A stretch of DNA of 64,000 nucleotides from contig NZ_JAGTXM010000002.1 in assembly GCF_018252635.1 (NCBI RefSeq), positions 762,962-826,961 of the forward strand. The letters run 5' to 3'. The DNA comes from Citrobacter amalonaticus (GTDB taxonomy: Bacteria > Pseudomonadota > Gammaproteobacteria > Enterobacterales > Enterobacteriaceae). Position 1 is the stretch's first letter; the number at the start of each line of letters is the position of its first letter. Under the pieces are notes generated by a model. The model saw only the letters and a program-made list of their open reading frames with translations, made no database searches and was not told the DNA's origin. Position numbers and translations under genes: made by a program. Of this stretch, positions 52,366 through 62,286 are shown piece by piece.

Positions 52366-52575
52366 TTACAGAGCAGTTACGTTTGCAGCAGAAGGGCCTT
52401 TGGCACCGTTAGTGATTTCGAACTCTACACGCTGACCTTCAGCCAGAGTTTTAAAACCATTGGTCTGGATTGCAGAGAAGTGTACGAACACGTCTTTGCT
52501 GCCATCTTCCGGAGTAATGAAACCGAATCCTTTGGACTCATTAAACCACTTAACGTTACCTTTAATCTTAGACAT
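52366..52575 (-). CDS. cspE: Cold-shock-family RNA chaperone CspE
   Basis: A 69-residue single cold-shock domain with RNP1 KGFGFI and RNP2 VFVHF. CspE melts RNA hairpins and acts as an antiterminator; in E. coli it is expressed at 37 C. ATG 52575 ([12 protein letters not shown]) is the conserved start, and ten upstream in-frame codons are not used. Its leader (52576-52700) is A/T-rich. Confidence 0.98.
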   Translation of the reverse strand: MSKIKGNVKWFNESKGFGFITPEDGSKDVFVHFSAIQTNGFKTLAEGQRVEFEITNGAKGPSAANVTAL

Positions 52576-52748
52576 CAAAATTACCTTTACATGAAAAATA
52601 GACACAAATGCTGTGTCGGGTACCAGTACACCAATTGTGGTTCACTTTGTCCAGTCGAACTTTGGCAAAAAGTGATAAATGTCGCTTTATTTTTTGAGAT
52701 AAGCTTATATCACTCTGTTTTATATGGAAATTACTACCAACACTCGGT

Positions 52749-53327
52749 TCAGAACTGAAAGCGCATCCATGCAAAGTAGACGTTACCGTTGTTATAAGTA
52801 CCGGGGATGTAGGTCATCTGAAACGTAGCCGGGCCATAACCGATGGAAGCCAATGGCAGCAGAACAGGAAGAGGAATGTAATTCCAGTTATCACGCGCCG
52901 TCACACCGGCGGTAAAACCTAATCCCAGATGGAAATTGTCATCCGGCAGAGGTCGCCACGTACTTTCCCAGCCATAACCACCAATCGGCTCCCATTTATT
53001 CCATGAATCTTTGAAAGCCATAATGTAAAGACCATGCCAGTTTCCCTTTTCATCCCAGCGAGACTGACCAAAACCACCGCCCCACGGACGCTCGTTATAA
53101 CGATCGGTTTTTTCTTTATCATAGGCAAAACGCGCATGCCAGGTGATGGCGGGAATATACAGATCATAATGCTCAGGCTGCTGCCAGGTTTCGGCAACAT
53201 TGTCTGTAAAGGTATTAAACCACCCTTTTTCTTCAGCCACTGCACGTGGCAGTATCGCTAACTGAATAAAAATAAATGAAAAAAGGAGAATATATTTTTT
53301 AGCTGTACTCACAACGTTTATTACCAT
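52749..53327 (-). CDS. pagP: Lipid A palmitoyltransferase PagP
   Basis: A 192-residue outer-membrane enzyme that moves palmitate from phospholipid to lipid A, giving resistance to cationic peptides. The signal peptide ends near AVAEE; an eight-stranded barrel follows with conserved [12 protein letters not shown], a catalytic His, and a C-terminal Phe. E. coli PagP is 186 aa. A GTG at 53312 would give 187 residues and is a plausible alternative start. Expression is PhoPQ-controlled in Salmonella; I could not place a clear PhoP box. Confidence 0.94.
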   Translation of the reverse strand: MVINVVSTAKKYILLFSFIFIQLAILPRAVAEEKGWFNTFTDNVAETWQQPEHYDLYIPAITWHARFAYDKEKTDRYNERPWGGGFGQSRWDEKGNWHGLYIMAFKDSWNKWEPIGGYGWESTWRPLPDDNFHLGLGFTAGVTARDNWNYIPLPVLLPLASIGYGPATFQMTYIPGTYNNGNVYFAWMRFQF

Positions 53328-53344
53328 TCTTAAGTTCAGTTTTT

Positions 53345-53350
53345 ATTATA
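53345..53350 (-). promoter_or_regulatory. Probable -10 element of pagP
   Basis: On the minus strand this reads TATAAT, a perfect sigma70 -10 hexamer, 18 bp before the annotated pagP ATG. A transcript from here would have a very short leader if translation starts at 53327, which favours the GTG at 53312. Confidence 0.5.
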
Positions 53351-53355
53351 CCAAT

Positions 53356-53459
53356 AACAACTTGAATGAAACCTTAACAGCGGCAGCGCTGACATGAATC
53401 AGATTGTTCTAAGATTTTGAATGCCACAATTAAACCTTGTTTTTTGTGGCATTATTTTT
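53356..53459 (+). ncRNA. Candidate small RNA between pagP and dcuC
   Basis: A possible sigma70 promoter lies on the plus strand: TTACCA (53321-53326), a 17-bp spacer, then TATTAT (53344-53349). A terminator-like hairpin lies at 53420-53453: AATGCCACAA and TTGTGGCATT, 10 bp, followed by ATTTTTC. A transcript of about 104 nt would result. No ORF of note is inside. It could instead be a dcuC leader attenuator. No known sRNA recognised. Confidence 0.35.
53420..53459 (+). terminator. Orphan terminator-like hairpin in the pagP-dcuC gap
   Basis: A perfect 10-bp stem, AATGCCACAA and TTGTGGCATT, with a 14-nt loop, followed by ATTTTTC. It lies between divergent genes, so no annotated gene needs it. 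Confidence 0.65.
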
Positions 53460-53668
53460 CGCTGGATTATCAGTCAGATGTAGTATGATTTTTCTCCATT
53501 CACGTTGTAAACACTCATTTACTGCCATTCATTAACATCATCACCACACAAACAAGACAAAAAAGAAACAATCGAGATTTTTCCAGGGAACCGGAAAATA
53601 AAATATTTCACCTTCATCACGGCAACGAAAAAAAATAGACAGTAACCAACGGTTAATCGTTCTGTTTA

Positions 53669-53682
53669 TTGATTTTAATCAG
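53669..53682. promoter_or_regulatory. FNR site upstream of dcuC
   Basis: TTGATTTTAATCAG matches TTGAT-N4-ATCAA at 9 of 10 positions and lies 93 bp before the dcuC start. dcuC is FNR-activated in E. coli, so anaerobic induction is expected. The rest of this 447-bp gap is A/T-rich. Confidence 0.7.
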
Positions 53683-53774
53683 CAAGTAGAAAGTACTTAT
53701 TCGGCACATTTTCACACCAACTTATTGGCATTTTCTTAATTTCAATTCTGGGTGTCCACGCGACAGGGGAAACA

Positions 53775-55160
53775 ATGTTGACATTTATCGAACTCCTTAT
53801 TGGAGTTGTGGTTATAGTGGGTGTAGCGCGCTACATCATTAAAGGGTATTCGGCAACCGGCGTGCTCTTTGTTGGCGGTCTGGCGCTGCTGATTATTAGC
53901 GCCCTGATGGGCCATAAAGTGCTACCTTCCAGTGAAGCCACCACGGGCTATTCTGCAACGGATATCGTTGAGTACATCAAAATCCTGCTCATGAGTCGTG
54001 GCGGCGACCTCGGCATGATGATCATGATGCTCTGCGGTTTTGCCGCTTACATGACCCACATCGGCGCGAACGATATGGTCGTGAAACTGGCTTCGAAGCC
54101 TTTGCAGTACATCAACTCACCTTATCTGTTGATGATTGCCGCCTATTTTGTTGCCTGTCTGATGTCCCTGGCGGTGTCTTCCGCCACCGGACTCGGCGTA
54201 CTGCTGATGGCTACACTTTTCCCGATCATGGTTAACGTGGGAATTAGTCGCGGCGCCGCGGCTGCCATTTGTGCTTCCCCTGCCGCCATTATTCTTTCTC
54301 CTACCTCCGGCGACGTGGTGCTGGCTGCCAAAGCAGCCGAAATGCCGCTGATCGATTTTGCCTTTAAAACCACGCTGCCTATCTCCATTGCGGCGATCAT
54401 CGGGATGGCGCTTGCCCACTTTTTCTGGCAACGCTATCTGGATAAAAAAGAGAATGCTGCCCACGAAATGCTGGATGTAAACGAAATCACCACCACGGCG
54501 CCCGCGTTCTACGCCATTCTGCCGTTTACGCCAATTATCGGGGTGCTGATTTTTGATGGTAAATGGGGACCGCAGTTGCACATCATTACGATTCTGGTGC
54601 TCTGCATGCTTATCGCGGCGGTGCTGGAGTTCGTCAGAGGTTTTAACACCCAGAAAGTGTATTCCGGACTGGAAGTCGCGTATCGCGGTATGGCTGATGC
54701 TTTTGCGAACGTGGTGATGCTGTTAGTGGCGGCAGGCGTTTTCGCACAAGGTCTGAGCACGATTGGCTTCATCCAGAGCTTGATCTCCATCGCCACCTCG
54801 TTTGGATCGGCGAGCATCATTCTGATGCTGGTACTGGTCATTCTGACCATGCTGGCAGCAATGACCACCGGCTCCGGTAATGCGCCGTTCTATGCCTTCG
54901 TTGAAATGATTCCTAAGCTGGCGCACTCCTCGGGCATCAACCCGGCGTATCTGTCGATTCCAATGCTGCAGGCGTCCAACCTGGGCCGTACGATCTCCCC
55001 GGTCTCCGGTGTCGTTGTGGCGGTGGCAGGGATGGCGAAAATCTCGCCGTTTGAAGTGGTAAAACGCACCTCCGTACCCGTCATGGTCGGGCTGTTGATC
55101 GTTATCATCGCGACCGAAGTGATGGTGCCGGGTACTTCATCCGCAGTAACGGGAGGCTGA
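53775..55160 (+). CDS. dcuC: Anaerobic C4-dicarboxylate transporter DcuC
   Basis: A 461-residue polytopic membrane protein with about twelve helices, the same length as E. coli DcuC. Conserved loops include SSATGLGVLLMATLFP, ASPAAIILSPTSGD and TTGSGNAPFYAF. It mainly exports succinate during fermentation. Its place beside dpiBA and citrate lyase fits, because citrate fermentation ends in succinate that must leave the cell. It starts with ATG after ACAGGGGAAACA. Confidence 0.97.
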   Translation: MLTFIELLIGVVVIVGVARYIIKGYSATGVLFVGGLALLIISALMGHKVLPSSEATTGYSATDIVEYIKILLMSRGGDLGMMIMMLCGFAAYMTHIGANDMVVKLASKPLQYINSPYLLMIAAYFVACLMSLAVSSATGLGVLLMATLFPIMVNVGISRGAAAAICASPAAIILSPTSGDVVLAAKAAEMPLIDFAFKTTLPISIAAIIGMALAHFFWQRYLDKKENAAHEMLDVNEITTTAPAFYAILPFTPIIGVLIFDGKWGPQLHIITILVLCMLIAAVLEFVRGFNTQKVYSGLEVAYRGMADAFANVVMLLVAAGVFAQGLSTIGFIQSLISIATSFGSASIILMLVLVILTMLAAMTTGSGNAPFYAFVEMIPKLAHSSGINPAYLSIPMLQASNLGRTISPVSGVVVAVAGMAKISPFEVVKRTSVPVMVGLLIVIIATEVMVPGTSSAVTGG

Positions 55161-55171
55161 TTCAGAACCCA

Positions 55172-55210
55172 TGCCGGATGATGGCGCACAATGTCTCATC
55201 CGGCCGTACG
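55172..55210. repeat. REP element between dcuC and dpiA
   Basis: TGCCGGATGATGGCGC...TCTCATCCGGCCGTACG, a REP-type stem between the convergent genes dcuC and dpiA. Confidence 0.8.
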
Positions 55211-55216
55211 TCACCC

Positions 55217-55894
55217 TTAACCGTGGTAAATACGCTGCGGTCTCCCCACCTTGCCGTGCACGATTTCCGCAATAACCAAATGCCGACTGGCGCAATATTC
55301 GAGGTACCGTCTGGCGGTCGTACGGCTGATGGTCAACGCCTGCGCGACGGTTTCAGCGGTGTGTTGTACTTGCGGATCGTCAAACAGTTTTTTCACCGCA
55401 TTTAACGTTAACGCATCAATACCGGTGGGCAACTCATCTTTGGGCTCGCCTCGCGCATAGGCATTAAACATTTCATCAATCTGTCGCTGGCTGGCACTGT
55501 CGTTTTCTGCCAGCATCCGTCTACGCTGCTGGTAACGGGTGAGCGTCTGCCCCAGGCGTTCATAGGCGATGGGTTTGATCAGATAATCAAACGCGCCGCT
55601 GCGTACCGCGTCGGCCACCGTTTCCATATCGCTGGCAGCGGTGGTAAAAACCACCCCGCCTGGATAATGCGACGCCGTCAGCTCATGCAGCAACGAGATC
55701 CCCTTGCCGTCCGGAAGGTAGTTATCCAACAAAATGAGACCCGGTTTAAACCGTTCAATCATCATTCTCGCCTGCGCCAGATTACCGGCTAACCAGATCT
55801 GATTAAAACCAGGAATATGGCGGATGTACTCTGCATGCATCTCGGCAAGCAGCATTTCATCTTCAACGATTAATAGGGTTAATGGTTCTGTCAT
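55217..55894 (-). CDS. dpiA: Citrate response regulator DpiA (CitB)
   Basis: A 225-residue CitB-family response regulator. The receiver domain (1-120) has acidic pocket Asp11 and phosphoacceptor Asp57 (LILLDNYLPD), with Thr in VVFTTAAS and Lys in YLIKPI. The C-terminal helix-turn-helix (about 170-215) reads HTAETVAQALTISRTTARRYLEY. It activates the citrate lyase genes, binds A/T-rich DNA, and in E. coli overproduction destabilises plasmids and triggers SOS. Its start overlaps dpiB by 32 bp. Confidence 0.95.
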   Translation of the reverse strand: MTEPLTLLIVEDEMLLAEMHAEYIRHIPGFNQIWLAGNLAQARMMIERFKPGLILLDNYLPDGKGISLLHELTASHYPGGVVFTTAASDMETVADAVRSGAFDYLIKPIAYERLGQTLTRYQQRRRMLAENDSASQRQIDEMFNAYARGEPKDELPTGIDALTLNAVKKLFDDPQVQHTAETVAQALTISRTTARRYLEYCASRHLVIAEIVHGKVGRPQRIYHG

Positions 55895-57524
55895 TGTTCT
55901 TTTTCACTTTCGGAATAAAAAGAGAGAATAAGGTGCCGCAAGGATCGTTATCTTCCAGAGTAATCGTTCCACCACAGCGCCCCACATAACTTGCAATCAG
56001 ATACAGTCCGATGCCGTGCTCACCCGGTTCATCGGAACGGGTGCTTACACCCTGTTCGAATATTTTTTCGCGCAGCGCCTCAGGGACACCGCATCCCTGG
56101 TCGGCAACTTCGATCACCACATCATCGCCTTCATCGCTCAGATACAGTTCCACGACCTTATCCCCCTCCGCGGTTCGCAGACTGGCTTCAAAGGCATTGT
56201 CGAGAAGATTGCCGACAATCGCTGCAAACTCGGTACTGTCCAGCCCTTCCGGCAACTGCTGAAGCTGGCTGCCGGGAACGATCGTCATTTTGAGACCCAG
56301 TTCACGCGCGCGCTGAACCTTACCAAATAGCAGGCCCGCCACCTGGCGATCGGCAAATGCCTCGCGCAGGCTGTCGATCAACTGTTGCTGCGCCTGCGAT
56401 TCCCCCTGCACCATCTCCCTGACCCGATCGTACTCTTTCATTTGCAGCAGGCCATTGAGCGTTGACATCCAGTTTAGGTGCTCATGGCGCAACGTTCGCA
56501 GACTCTCCACATATTGCTTAATCTGCGTCAACTGCGCGTTCAGGGTGGCAATTTCATCTTTGCTACGGAAGCTGATAATCGCCCCCAGCAGCTCATCACC
56601 TGAACGGATTGCCTCACGGTTGGCGATAACGCTCAGGCCATTGAAATTCATCATCGCGTCCACACGCCTTTCAGCAATCTGTTCGGTAAAGAAGTCCGAT
56701 GGATTTACCACCTCATCAATCGGTTTGCCCAACCATTGTCGACCCGGTGAACGCAGGCCGAGCATCTTTCTCGCACTGCGGTTAATGGCCGTAATATAGC
56801 CGTCCGGATCGACGGCGATCAGCCCTTCATACACTGAGCTAAACAGCGCTTCCTGCTGACGGACCACCCGGGCAATTTGCTTGGGTTCCATCCCCATCAT
56901 CTGGCGGCGGATATGGGCGGCGAAAAACCAGGAGAGCAACATCAGAACCACCAGCAGCAGAACAAACACGCCAGCCATCGGCAGAATGAAATCCAGTCGC
57001 CAGCTGTCAATTTTGCTGACCAGATAACCAATAGAGACCACGCCGATGACTTTACCGCCATCATCAAAGATTGGCGTTTTTGCCCGCATCGCCAGCCCGA
57101 TGGAGCCAGTCCCGGTAATGAAATAGCTTTCACCCCTCTCCAGCGCGCCCGGCTTGGTGAACTGCATCGGGTAGCCAATTTTCTCCGGGTTAGGATGATA
57201 AAGCCGGATAGAGTGACTATCGCCAATCACCACATAGTCAAAATCGGTGTCGCTCTGCAGTTTCCCGGCAATCATCGCCAGTCGTTTGGTATCGCGGTCC
57301 TTCACCGCCGCAATAACGCTATCGTTAGCCGCGATAATCTTCGCCTGGTTCATCGCCATATCACGGACATGCGTACTTAGATAATCTTCAAAACTGGCGG
57401 AAAAATACTGCGCCAGCGCGGCAATAATGAACACCGAAAAAACAAGAATAAGCAGAAAAATACGCAACGGAAATGCCAGTCGGCGAAAAAAAGAAAACGG
57501 CTTTTTATTTTTTTGAACCAACAT
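55863..57524 (-). CDS. dpiB: Citrate sensor histidine kinase DpiB (CitA)
   Basis: A 553-residue sensor kinase. TM1 is at about 18-41. The periplasmic PAS domain (about 42-178) has citrate-binding residues around GDSHSIRLYHP (Arg107, His110). TM2 (about 180-201), a cytoplasmic PAS (about 220-325), the dimerisation helix with phospho-His347 (LRHEHLNWM) and the HATPase domain (NLLDNAFEA, GIGLYL) follow. It senses external citrate anaerobically. It is divergent from citC across a 389-bp A/T-rich region, where DpiA should bind. Confidence 0.96.
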   Translation of the reverse strand: MLVQKNKKPFSFFRRLAFPLRIFLLILVFSVFIIAALAQYFSASFEDYLSTHVRDMAMNQAKIIAANDSVIAAVKDRDTKRLAMIAGKLQSDTDFDYVVIGDSHSIRLYHPNPEKIGYPMQFTKPGALERGESYFITGTGSIGLAMRAKTPIFDDGGKVIGVVSIGYLVSKIDSWRLDFILPMAGVFVLLLVVLMLLSWFFAAHIRRQMMGMEPKQIARVVRQQEALFSSVYEGLIAVDPDGYITAINRSARKMLGLRSPGRQWLGKPIDEVVNPSDFFTEQIAERRVDAMMNFNGLSVIANREAIRSGDELLGAIISFRSKDEIATLNAQLTQIKQYVESLRTLRHEHLNWMSTLNGLLQMKEYDRVREMVQGESQAQQQLIDSLREAFADRQVAGLLFGKVQRARELGLKMTIVPGSQLQQLPEGLDSTEFAAIVGNLLDNAFEASLRTAEGDKVVELYLSDEGDDVVIEVADQGCGVPEALREKIFEQGVSTRSDEPGEHGIGLYLIASYVGRCGGTITLEDNDPCGTLFSLFIPKVKKNNDRTINPINR

Positions 57525-57728
57525 GACTGTTCCTTAACGGGCATTATTCGGTTTAGTTCGCCAGCAAATGTAATAAAAATGTTTTATCTGCATAGACAGA
57601 TAATAAAGTCGATCGTTACAGATTCATCACGTTAAATCAATTAAGTCACTTAACTCCACGTCACAAACTGCGATAAGAATAATTAAAAAACTTAAAACCA
57701 TTAAACCCATAAAAACCATCTAAGTGTT

Positions 57729-57744
57729 TGTGAAATAAATCAAA
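57729..57744. promoter_or_regulatory. Possible CRP site upstream of citC
   Basis: TGTGAAATAAATCAAA matches TGTGA-N6-TCACA at 8 of 10 positions. CRP activates cit genes in Klebsiella. The surrounding 57525-57913 spacer is strongly A/T-rich, as expected for DpiA binding, and holds both divergent promoters; I see no gene in it. Confidence 0.4.
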
Positions 57745-57913
57745 ATTTACCTCAAAAATACTCCTTACGATGTATGTGTCCGGGGAAAAAAGAAATAAAC
57801 CGTTGCAAAATCGTCTTTTCCCCGGAATGAAAACAAAACGTTATCAAATCGTTTTTTCATACAACATACGCATAAAGCTGGCAACAACAATATCTTTCCA
57901 GGACTTATTTACT

Positions 57914-58990
57914 ATGTTTGCTAATAATGTGTTCACGCGCGTCAGACGCTCAGAAAATATAAAAATGGCGGCGATCACGCAATTCCTGAAAGAAAATGAT
58001 CTGAGCGTCGATACCACCGTTGAAGTTTTTATTACCGTTACTCGTGATGAAAAACTCATCGCCTGCGGCGGTATCGCTGGAAATATCATCAAGTGCGTAG
58101 CTATTAGCGAATCGGTACGCGGCGAGGGGCTAGCGCTAACACTGGCGACAGAGCTTATCAATCTCGCCTACGAAAGGCACTGCACGCATCTCTTCATTTA
58201 TACCAAAACTGAGTATGAAACGTTGTTCCGGCAGTGCGGATTTTCAACGCTAACCAGCGTTCCCGGCATCATGGTGCTGATGGAAAACAGCGCTACGCGC
58301 CTGAAACGCTACGCGGAGTCATTGAGCAAACTGCGTCATGACGGTAAGAAAATTGGCTGCATCGTGATGAATGCCAATCCGTTTACTAATGGACACCGCT
58401 ATCTGATCCAACAGGCGGCGGCGCAGTGCGACTGGCTTCATCTGTTTCTGGTGAAAGAAGATACCTCCCGTTTCCCGTATGAGGACCGACTCGATCTGGT
58501 CCTCAAAGGTACGGCGGACATTGCGCGCCTCACCGTGCATCGCGGTTCGGAATACATCATTTCGCGAGCCACCTTCCCGTGCTACTTCATCAAAGAACAG
58601 AGCGTCATCAACCACTGCTACACCGAAATCGATTTAAAAATTTTCCGTCAGTATCTGGCTCCCGCGCTGGGGATCACCCATCGCTTTGTCGGTACGGAAC
58701 CATTTTGTGGCGTAACCGCCCAGTATAACCACGACATGCGTTTCTGGCTGGAAACGCCGACCCTCCCCGCCCCGCCCATTGAACTGGTGGAAATCGAGCG
58801 GCTGTGTTTCCAGGAGACACCGATCTCGGCCTCTCTGGTGCGCAAACTGCTCGTGAAAAAAGATCTCACGGCTATCGCGTCGCTGGTGCCTTCAGCCACT
58901 TTGCAATACCTGCAAAGCATGCCTGAGCGCACACCCGCTCACGCGACAGTCCGCCAAAAGACCCCCGCATTAGTAACAGGTGAAAAATGA
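57914..58990 (+). CDS. citC: Citrate lyase ligase CitC ([citrate (pro-3S)-lyase] ligase)
   Basis: A 358-residue enzyme that acetylates the thiol of the CitD prosthetic group with acetate and ATP, activating the lyase. The N-terminal half is a GNAT-like domain ([27 protein letters not shown]). The C-terminal half is a nucleotidyltransferase with the HxGH-type motif [14 protein letters not shown] 57914 ([10 protein letters not shown]) matches the homologue; the frame is open upstream without a ribosome-binding site. It overlaps citD by 4 nt. Confidence 0.95.
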   Translation: MFANNVFTRVRRSENIKMAAITQFLKENDLSVDTTVEVFITVTRDEKLIACGGIAGNIIKCVAISESVRGEGLALTLATELINLAYERHCTHLFIYTKTEYETLFRQCGFSTLTSVPGIMVLMENSATRLKRYAESLSKLRHDGKKIGCIVMNANPFTNGHRYLIQQAAAQCDWLHLFLVKEDTSRFPYEDRLDLVLKGTADIARLTVHRGSEYIISRATFPCYFIKEQSVINHCYTEIDLKIFRQYLAPALGITHRFVGTEPFCGVTAQYNHDMRFWLETPTLPAPPIELVEIERLCFQETPISASLVRKLLVKKDLTAIASLVPSATLQYLQSMPERTPAHATVRQKTPALVTGEK

Positions 58991-59283
58991 AAATAAACCA
59001 GGCTGCCGTCGCAGGCACACTTGAGTCCGGTGATGTGATGATACGCATTGCCCCTCTCGATACGCAGGATATTGACCTGCAGATCAATAGCAGCGTTGAG
59101 AAACAGTTTGGTGAAGCCATTCGCGCCACCATCCTGGATGTTCTGGCGCAGTATGACGTACGCGGCGTGCAATTGAATGTCGATGATAAAGGCGCACTGG
59201 ACTGCATTTTACGTGCACGACTGGAAGCATTACTGGCGCGCGCCAGCGGCATCCCGGCTCTGCCCTGGGAGGATCGCCAATGA
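58987..59283 (+). CDS. citD: Citrate lyase acyl-carrier (gamma) subunit CitD
   Basis: A 98-residue acyl-carrier protein. Ser14 (GTLESGD) is the attachment site of the 2'-(5''-triphosphoribosyl)-3'-dephospho-CoA group. It overlaps citC and citE by 4 nt each (ATGA), giving coupled translation of the lyase subunits. Confidence 0.97.
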   Translation: MKINQAAVAGTLESGDVMIRIAPLDTQDIDLQINSSVEKQFGEAIRATILDVLAQYDVRGVQLNVDDKGALDCILRARLEALLARASGIPALPWEDRQ

Positions 59284-60188
59284 TTTCCGCTTCTCTGCAA
59301 CAGCGCAAAACCCGCACTCGCCGCAGCATGCTGTTCGTCCCAGGCGCCAATGCCGCAATGGTCAGCAACTCCTTTATCTATCCGGCAGATGCCCTGATGT
59401 TCGACCTGGAAGACTCCGTCGCGCTGCGTGAAAAAGACACCGCACGTCGCCTGGTCTACCACGCGCTGCAGCATCCGCTGTATCACGACGTCGAAACCAT
59501 CGTACGCGTTAACGCGCTGGATTCCGAATGGGGAGTCAACGATCTGGAAGCGGTCGTTCGCGGCGGCGCTGACGTGGTTCGGTTGCCGAAAACCGATACC
59601 GCTCAGGATGTTATCGATATCGAAAGCGAAATTCTGCGCATTGAAAAAGCCTGCGGTCGTGAACCGGGTAGCACGGGTCTGTTGGCTGCCATCGAGTCAC
59701 CGTTAGGCATCACTCGCGCCGTGGAAATTGCCCACGCCTCTGAACGTCTGATCGGTATCGCGCTGGGAGCTGAAGATTACGTACGCAACCTGCGCACAGA
59801 ACGTTCACCAGAGGGCACTGAATTACTGTTTGCCCGTTGCTCCATTTTGCAGGCCGCACGCTCTGCCGGGATTCAGGCCTTCGATACCGTCTATTCCGAT
59901 GCCAACAACGAAGCGGGTTTTCTGCATGAAGCCGCCCATATCAAACAGTTGGGTTTTGACGGTAAATCGCTGATCAACCCCCGCCAGATTGACCTGTTGC
60001 ACAACCTGTATGCCCCGACGCAAAAAGAAGTGACACACGCGCGTCTGGTCGTGGAAGCCGCAGAAGCCGCCGCCCGCGAAGGTCTCGGGGTGGTTTCCCT
60101 GAACGGCAAGATGGTCGACAGCCCGGTGATTGAGCGCGCACGTCTGGTGCTCTCCCGTGCAGAACTTTCCGGCATCCGCGAAGAATAA
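59280..60188 (+). CDS. citE: Citrate lyase beta subunit CitE (citryl-ACP lyase)
   Basis: A 302-residue HpcH/HpaI-fold lyase that splits citryl-ACP to acetyl-ACP and oxaloacetate. Conserved segments are [35 protein letters not shown] and GAEDYVRNL, containing the Mg2+ ligands (Glu and Asp). It overlaps citD by 4 nt and is followed 10 bp later by citF. Confidence 0.97.
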   Translation: MISASLQQRKTRTRRSMLFVPGANAAMVSNSFIYPADALMFDLEDSVALREKDTARRLVYHALQHPLYHDVETIVRVNALDSEWGVNDLEAVVRGGADVVRLPKTDTAQDVIDIESEILRIEKACGREPGSTGLLAAIESPLGITRAVEIAHASERLIGIALGAEDYVRNLRTERSPEGTELLFARCSILQAARSAGIQAFDTVYSDANNEAGFLHEAAHIKQLGFDGKSLINPRQIDLLHNLYAPTQKEVTHARLVVEAAEAAAREGLGVVSLNGKMVDSPVIERARLVLSRAELSGIREE

Positions 60189-60198
60189 GGCAAAAACA

Positions 60199-61731
60199 AT
60201 GACCCAGAAAAACGAACAGTCTCAACGACAGGAACGGGTAGCGGCCTGGAGTCGCCTGGCTGAAAGCGACCTTTCCACCTATACCAGCACCGCGAAACAG
60301 GTTCTACAGGCACAGAAACCGCGCGACCAGAAACTGTGCGCAAGCCTTGAAGAGGCTATCCGCCGTTCCGGTTTGCAGGATGGCATGACAATTTCTTTTC
60401 ACCATGCATTTCGCGGCGGCGACCTGACCATCAACCTGGTGATGGCCACTATCGCCAGCATGGGATTTAAAAACCTGACGCTGGCCTCCAGTTCCCTGAG
60501 CGATTGCCATGCACCGCTGGTCGACCATATCCGTAACGGCGTCGTTAGCCGCATTTACACCTCCGGTCTGCGCGGACCGCTGGCAGAAGAGATCTCTCGC
60601 GGCCTGCTCGCAGAACCCGTTCAGGTTCACTCCCACGGTGGTCGCGTGCATCTGGTACAGAGTGGCGAACTCAGCATTGACGTCGCCTTCCTTGGCGTCC
60701 CGTCCTGCGATCCGTTCGGGAATGCCAACGGCTACACCGGTAAAGCATGCTGCGGCTCACTCGGCTATGCCCGCGTTGATGCTGAAAGCGCGAGTCAGGT
60801 GGTGCTACTGACGGAACAACTGCTGCCTTATCCGCATAACCCGGCCAGCATTACCCAGGACCAGGTTGATCTGATCGTACAGATAGACCAGGTCGGTGAT
60901 GCCGATAAGATCGGCGCTGACGCCACGCGAATGACCACCAACCCGCGCGAACTGCTGATTGCCCGCAGCGCAGCAGAGGTCATCGCCCACTCCGGTTATT
61001 TCAAAGAAGGCTTTTCCCTGCAAACCGGTACGGGTGGTGCCTCACTGGCGGTCACTCGGTTCCTGGAAGACAAAATGCGCAGCCGCGATATCCGCGCGGA
61101 TTTCGCCCTGGGCGGCATCACTGCCACCATCGTCGATCTGCATGAAAAAGGCTTAATTCGTAAACTGCTGGACGTCCAAAGCTTCGACCGCCATGCCGCA
61201 GAGTCACTGGCACGTAACCCGAATCACATCGAAATCAGCGCAAACCAGTATGCCAACTGGGGTTCAAAAGGGGCCTCCGTTGACCGTCTGGATGTGGTCG
61301 TGCTGAGTGCGCTGGAAGTCGACACTCAGTTTAACGTCAACGTACTGACCGGTTCTGACGGCGTCATTCGCGGCGCATCCGGCGGTCACTGCGATACCGC
61401 TGTTGCCGCCGCGCTGTCGATTATCGTCGCACCGCTGGTTCGTGGACGTATTCCAACGCTGGTAGATAACGTACTGACCTGTGTCACACCCGGTTCCAGC
61501 GTCGATATTCTGGTTACCGATCATGGTATTGCGGTTAACCCGGCACGTCCAGAACTGGCGGAACGCCTGAAGGAAGCGGGGATGAAAGTGGTTTCCATTG
61601 AGTGGCTGCGTGAACGTGCACAACAGCTCACTGGCGAACCGCGTCCCATCGAATTCACCGACCGTGTGATTGCTGTGGTCCGCTATCGCGACGGCTCAGT
61701 GATCGACGTTGTTCATCAGGTGAAGGAATAA
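60199..61731 (+). CDS. citF: Citrate lyase alpha subunit CitF (citrate:ACP transferase)
   Basis: A 510-residue CoA-transferase-like subunit that swaps acetate for citrate on the carrier. Conserved segments include SFHHAFRGGDL, SGLRGPLAEEISRGL, GTGGASLAVTRF and GGHCDTAVAAALS. ATG 60199 (MTQKNEQ) matches the homologue; the frame is open into citE, but that extension has no similarity. It is followed 3 bp later by citX. Confidence 0.97.
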   Translation: MTQKNEQSQRQERVAAWSRLAESDLSTYTSTAKQVLQAQKPRDQKLCASLEEAIRRSGLQDGMTISFHHAFRGGDLTINLVMATIASMGFKNLTLASSSLSDCHAPLVDHIRNGVVSRIYTSGLRGPLAEEISRGLLAEPVQVHSHGGRVHLVQSGELSIDVAFLGVPSCDPFGNANGYTGKACCGSLGYARVDAESASQVVLLTEQLLPYPHNPASITQDQVDLIVQIDQVGDADKIGADATRMTTNPRELLIARSAAEVIAHSGYFKEGFSLQTGTGGASLAVTRFLEDKMRSRDIRADFALGGITATIVDLHEKGLIRKLLDVQSFDRHAAESLARNPNHIEISANQYANWGSKGASVDRLDVVVLSALEVDTQFNVNVLTGSDGVIRGASGGHCDTAVAAALSIIVAPLVRGRIPTLVDNVLTCVTPGSSVDILVTDHGIAVNPARPELAERLKEAGMKVVSIEWLRERAQQLTGEPRPIEFTDRVIAVVRYRDGSVIDVVHQVKE

Positions 61732-61734
61732 GCC

Positions 61735-62286
61735 ATGCACCTGCTTCCTGAACTTGCCACCCGCCGCGCGATTTCAATTCCCGAGCTGCTCGTCAGCCGG
61801 GATGAGCGACAAGCACGGCAATACGTCTGGCTGGCGCGCCATCCCATTCCACTGGTCTCCTTTACCGTGGTAGCGCCTGGCCCGATTAAAGACAGCGAGC
61901 TCACCCGTCGCCTCTTTAATTACGGTGTGACCGCGCTACGCACGCTGGCGGCACAGGCGGACTGGCACATCAGGGAGCAGGCTGCACTGGCCTCAGCCAG
62001 CGGGCCGGAAGGCATGCTCTCGATTGAGGCACCGGCCCGTGACATCAAGCTCGCAACGATTGAGCTTGAACACACCCATCCTCTGGGACGTTTGTGGGAC
62101 ATTGATGTACTCACTCCCGGAGGCGAAATTCTCTCCCGCCGCCATTTCGCGCTTCCCGCCCGCCGCTGCCTGCTGTGTGAGCAAAGCGCTGCAGAGTGCG
62201 CGCGTGGGAAAACCCATACGCTCTCCGATCTGCTCACCCACATGGAGGCGCTGCTGCATGCTGCCGATTCCCAATATGCCCGTTGA
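61735..62286 (+). CDS. citX: Apo-citrate lyase phosphoribosyl-dephospho-CoA transferase CitX
   Basis: A 183-residue transferase that attaches the prosthetic group made by CitG to Ser14 of CitD. Motifs include [20 protein letters not shown], the GRLWDIDVL segment and the C-terminal Cys pair in [13 protein letters not shown]. Same length as E. coli CitX. Its last 29 bp overlap citG. Confidence 0.95.
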   Translation: MHLLPELATRRAISIPELLVSRDERQARQYVWLARHPIPLVSFTVVAPGPIKDSELTRRLFNYGVTALRTLAAQADWHIREQAALASASGPEGMLSIEAPARDIKLATIELEHTHPLGRLWDIDVLTPGGEILSRRHFALPARRCLLCEQSAAECARGKTHTLSDLLTHMEALLHAADSQYAR

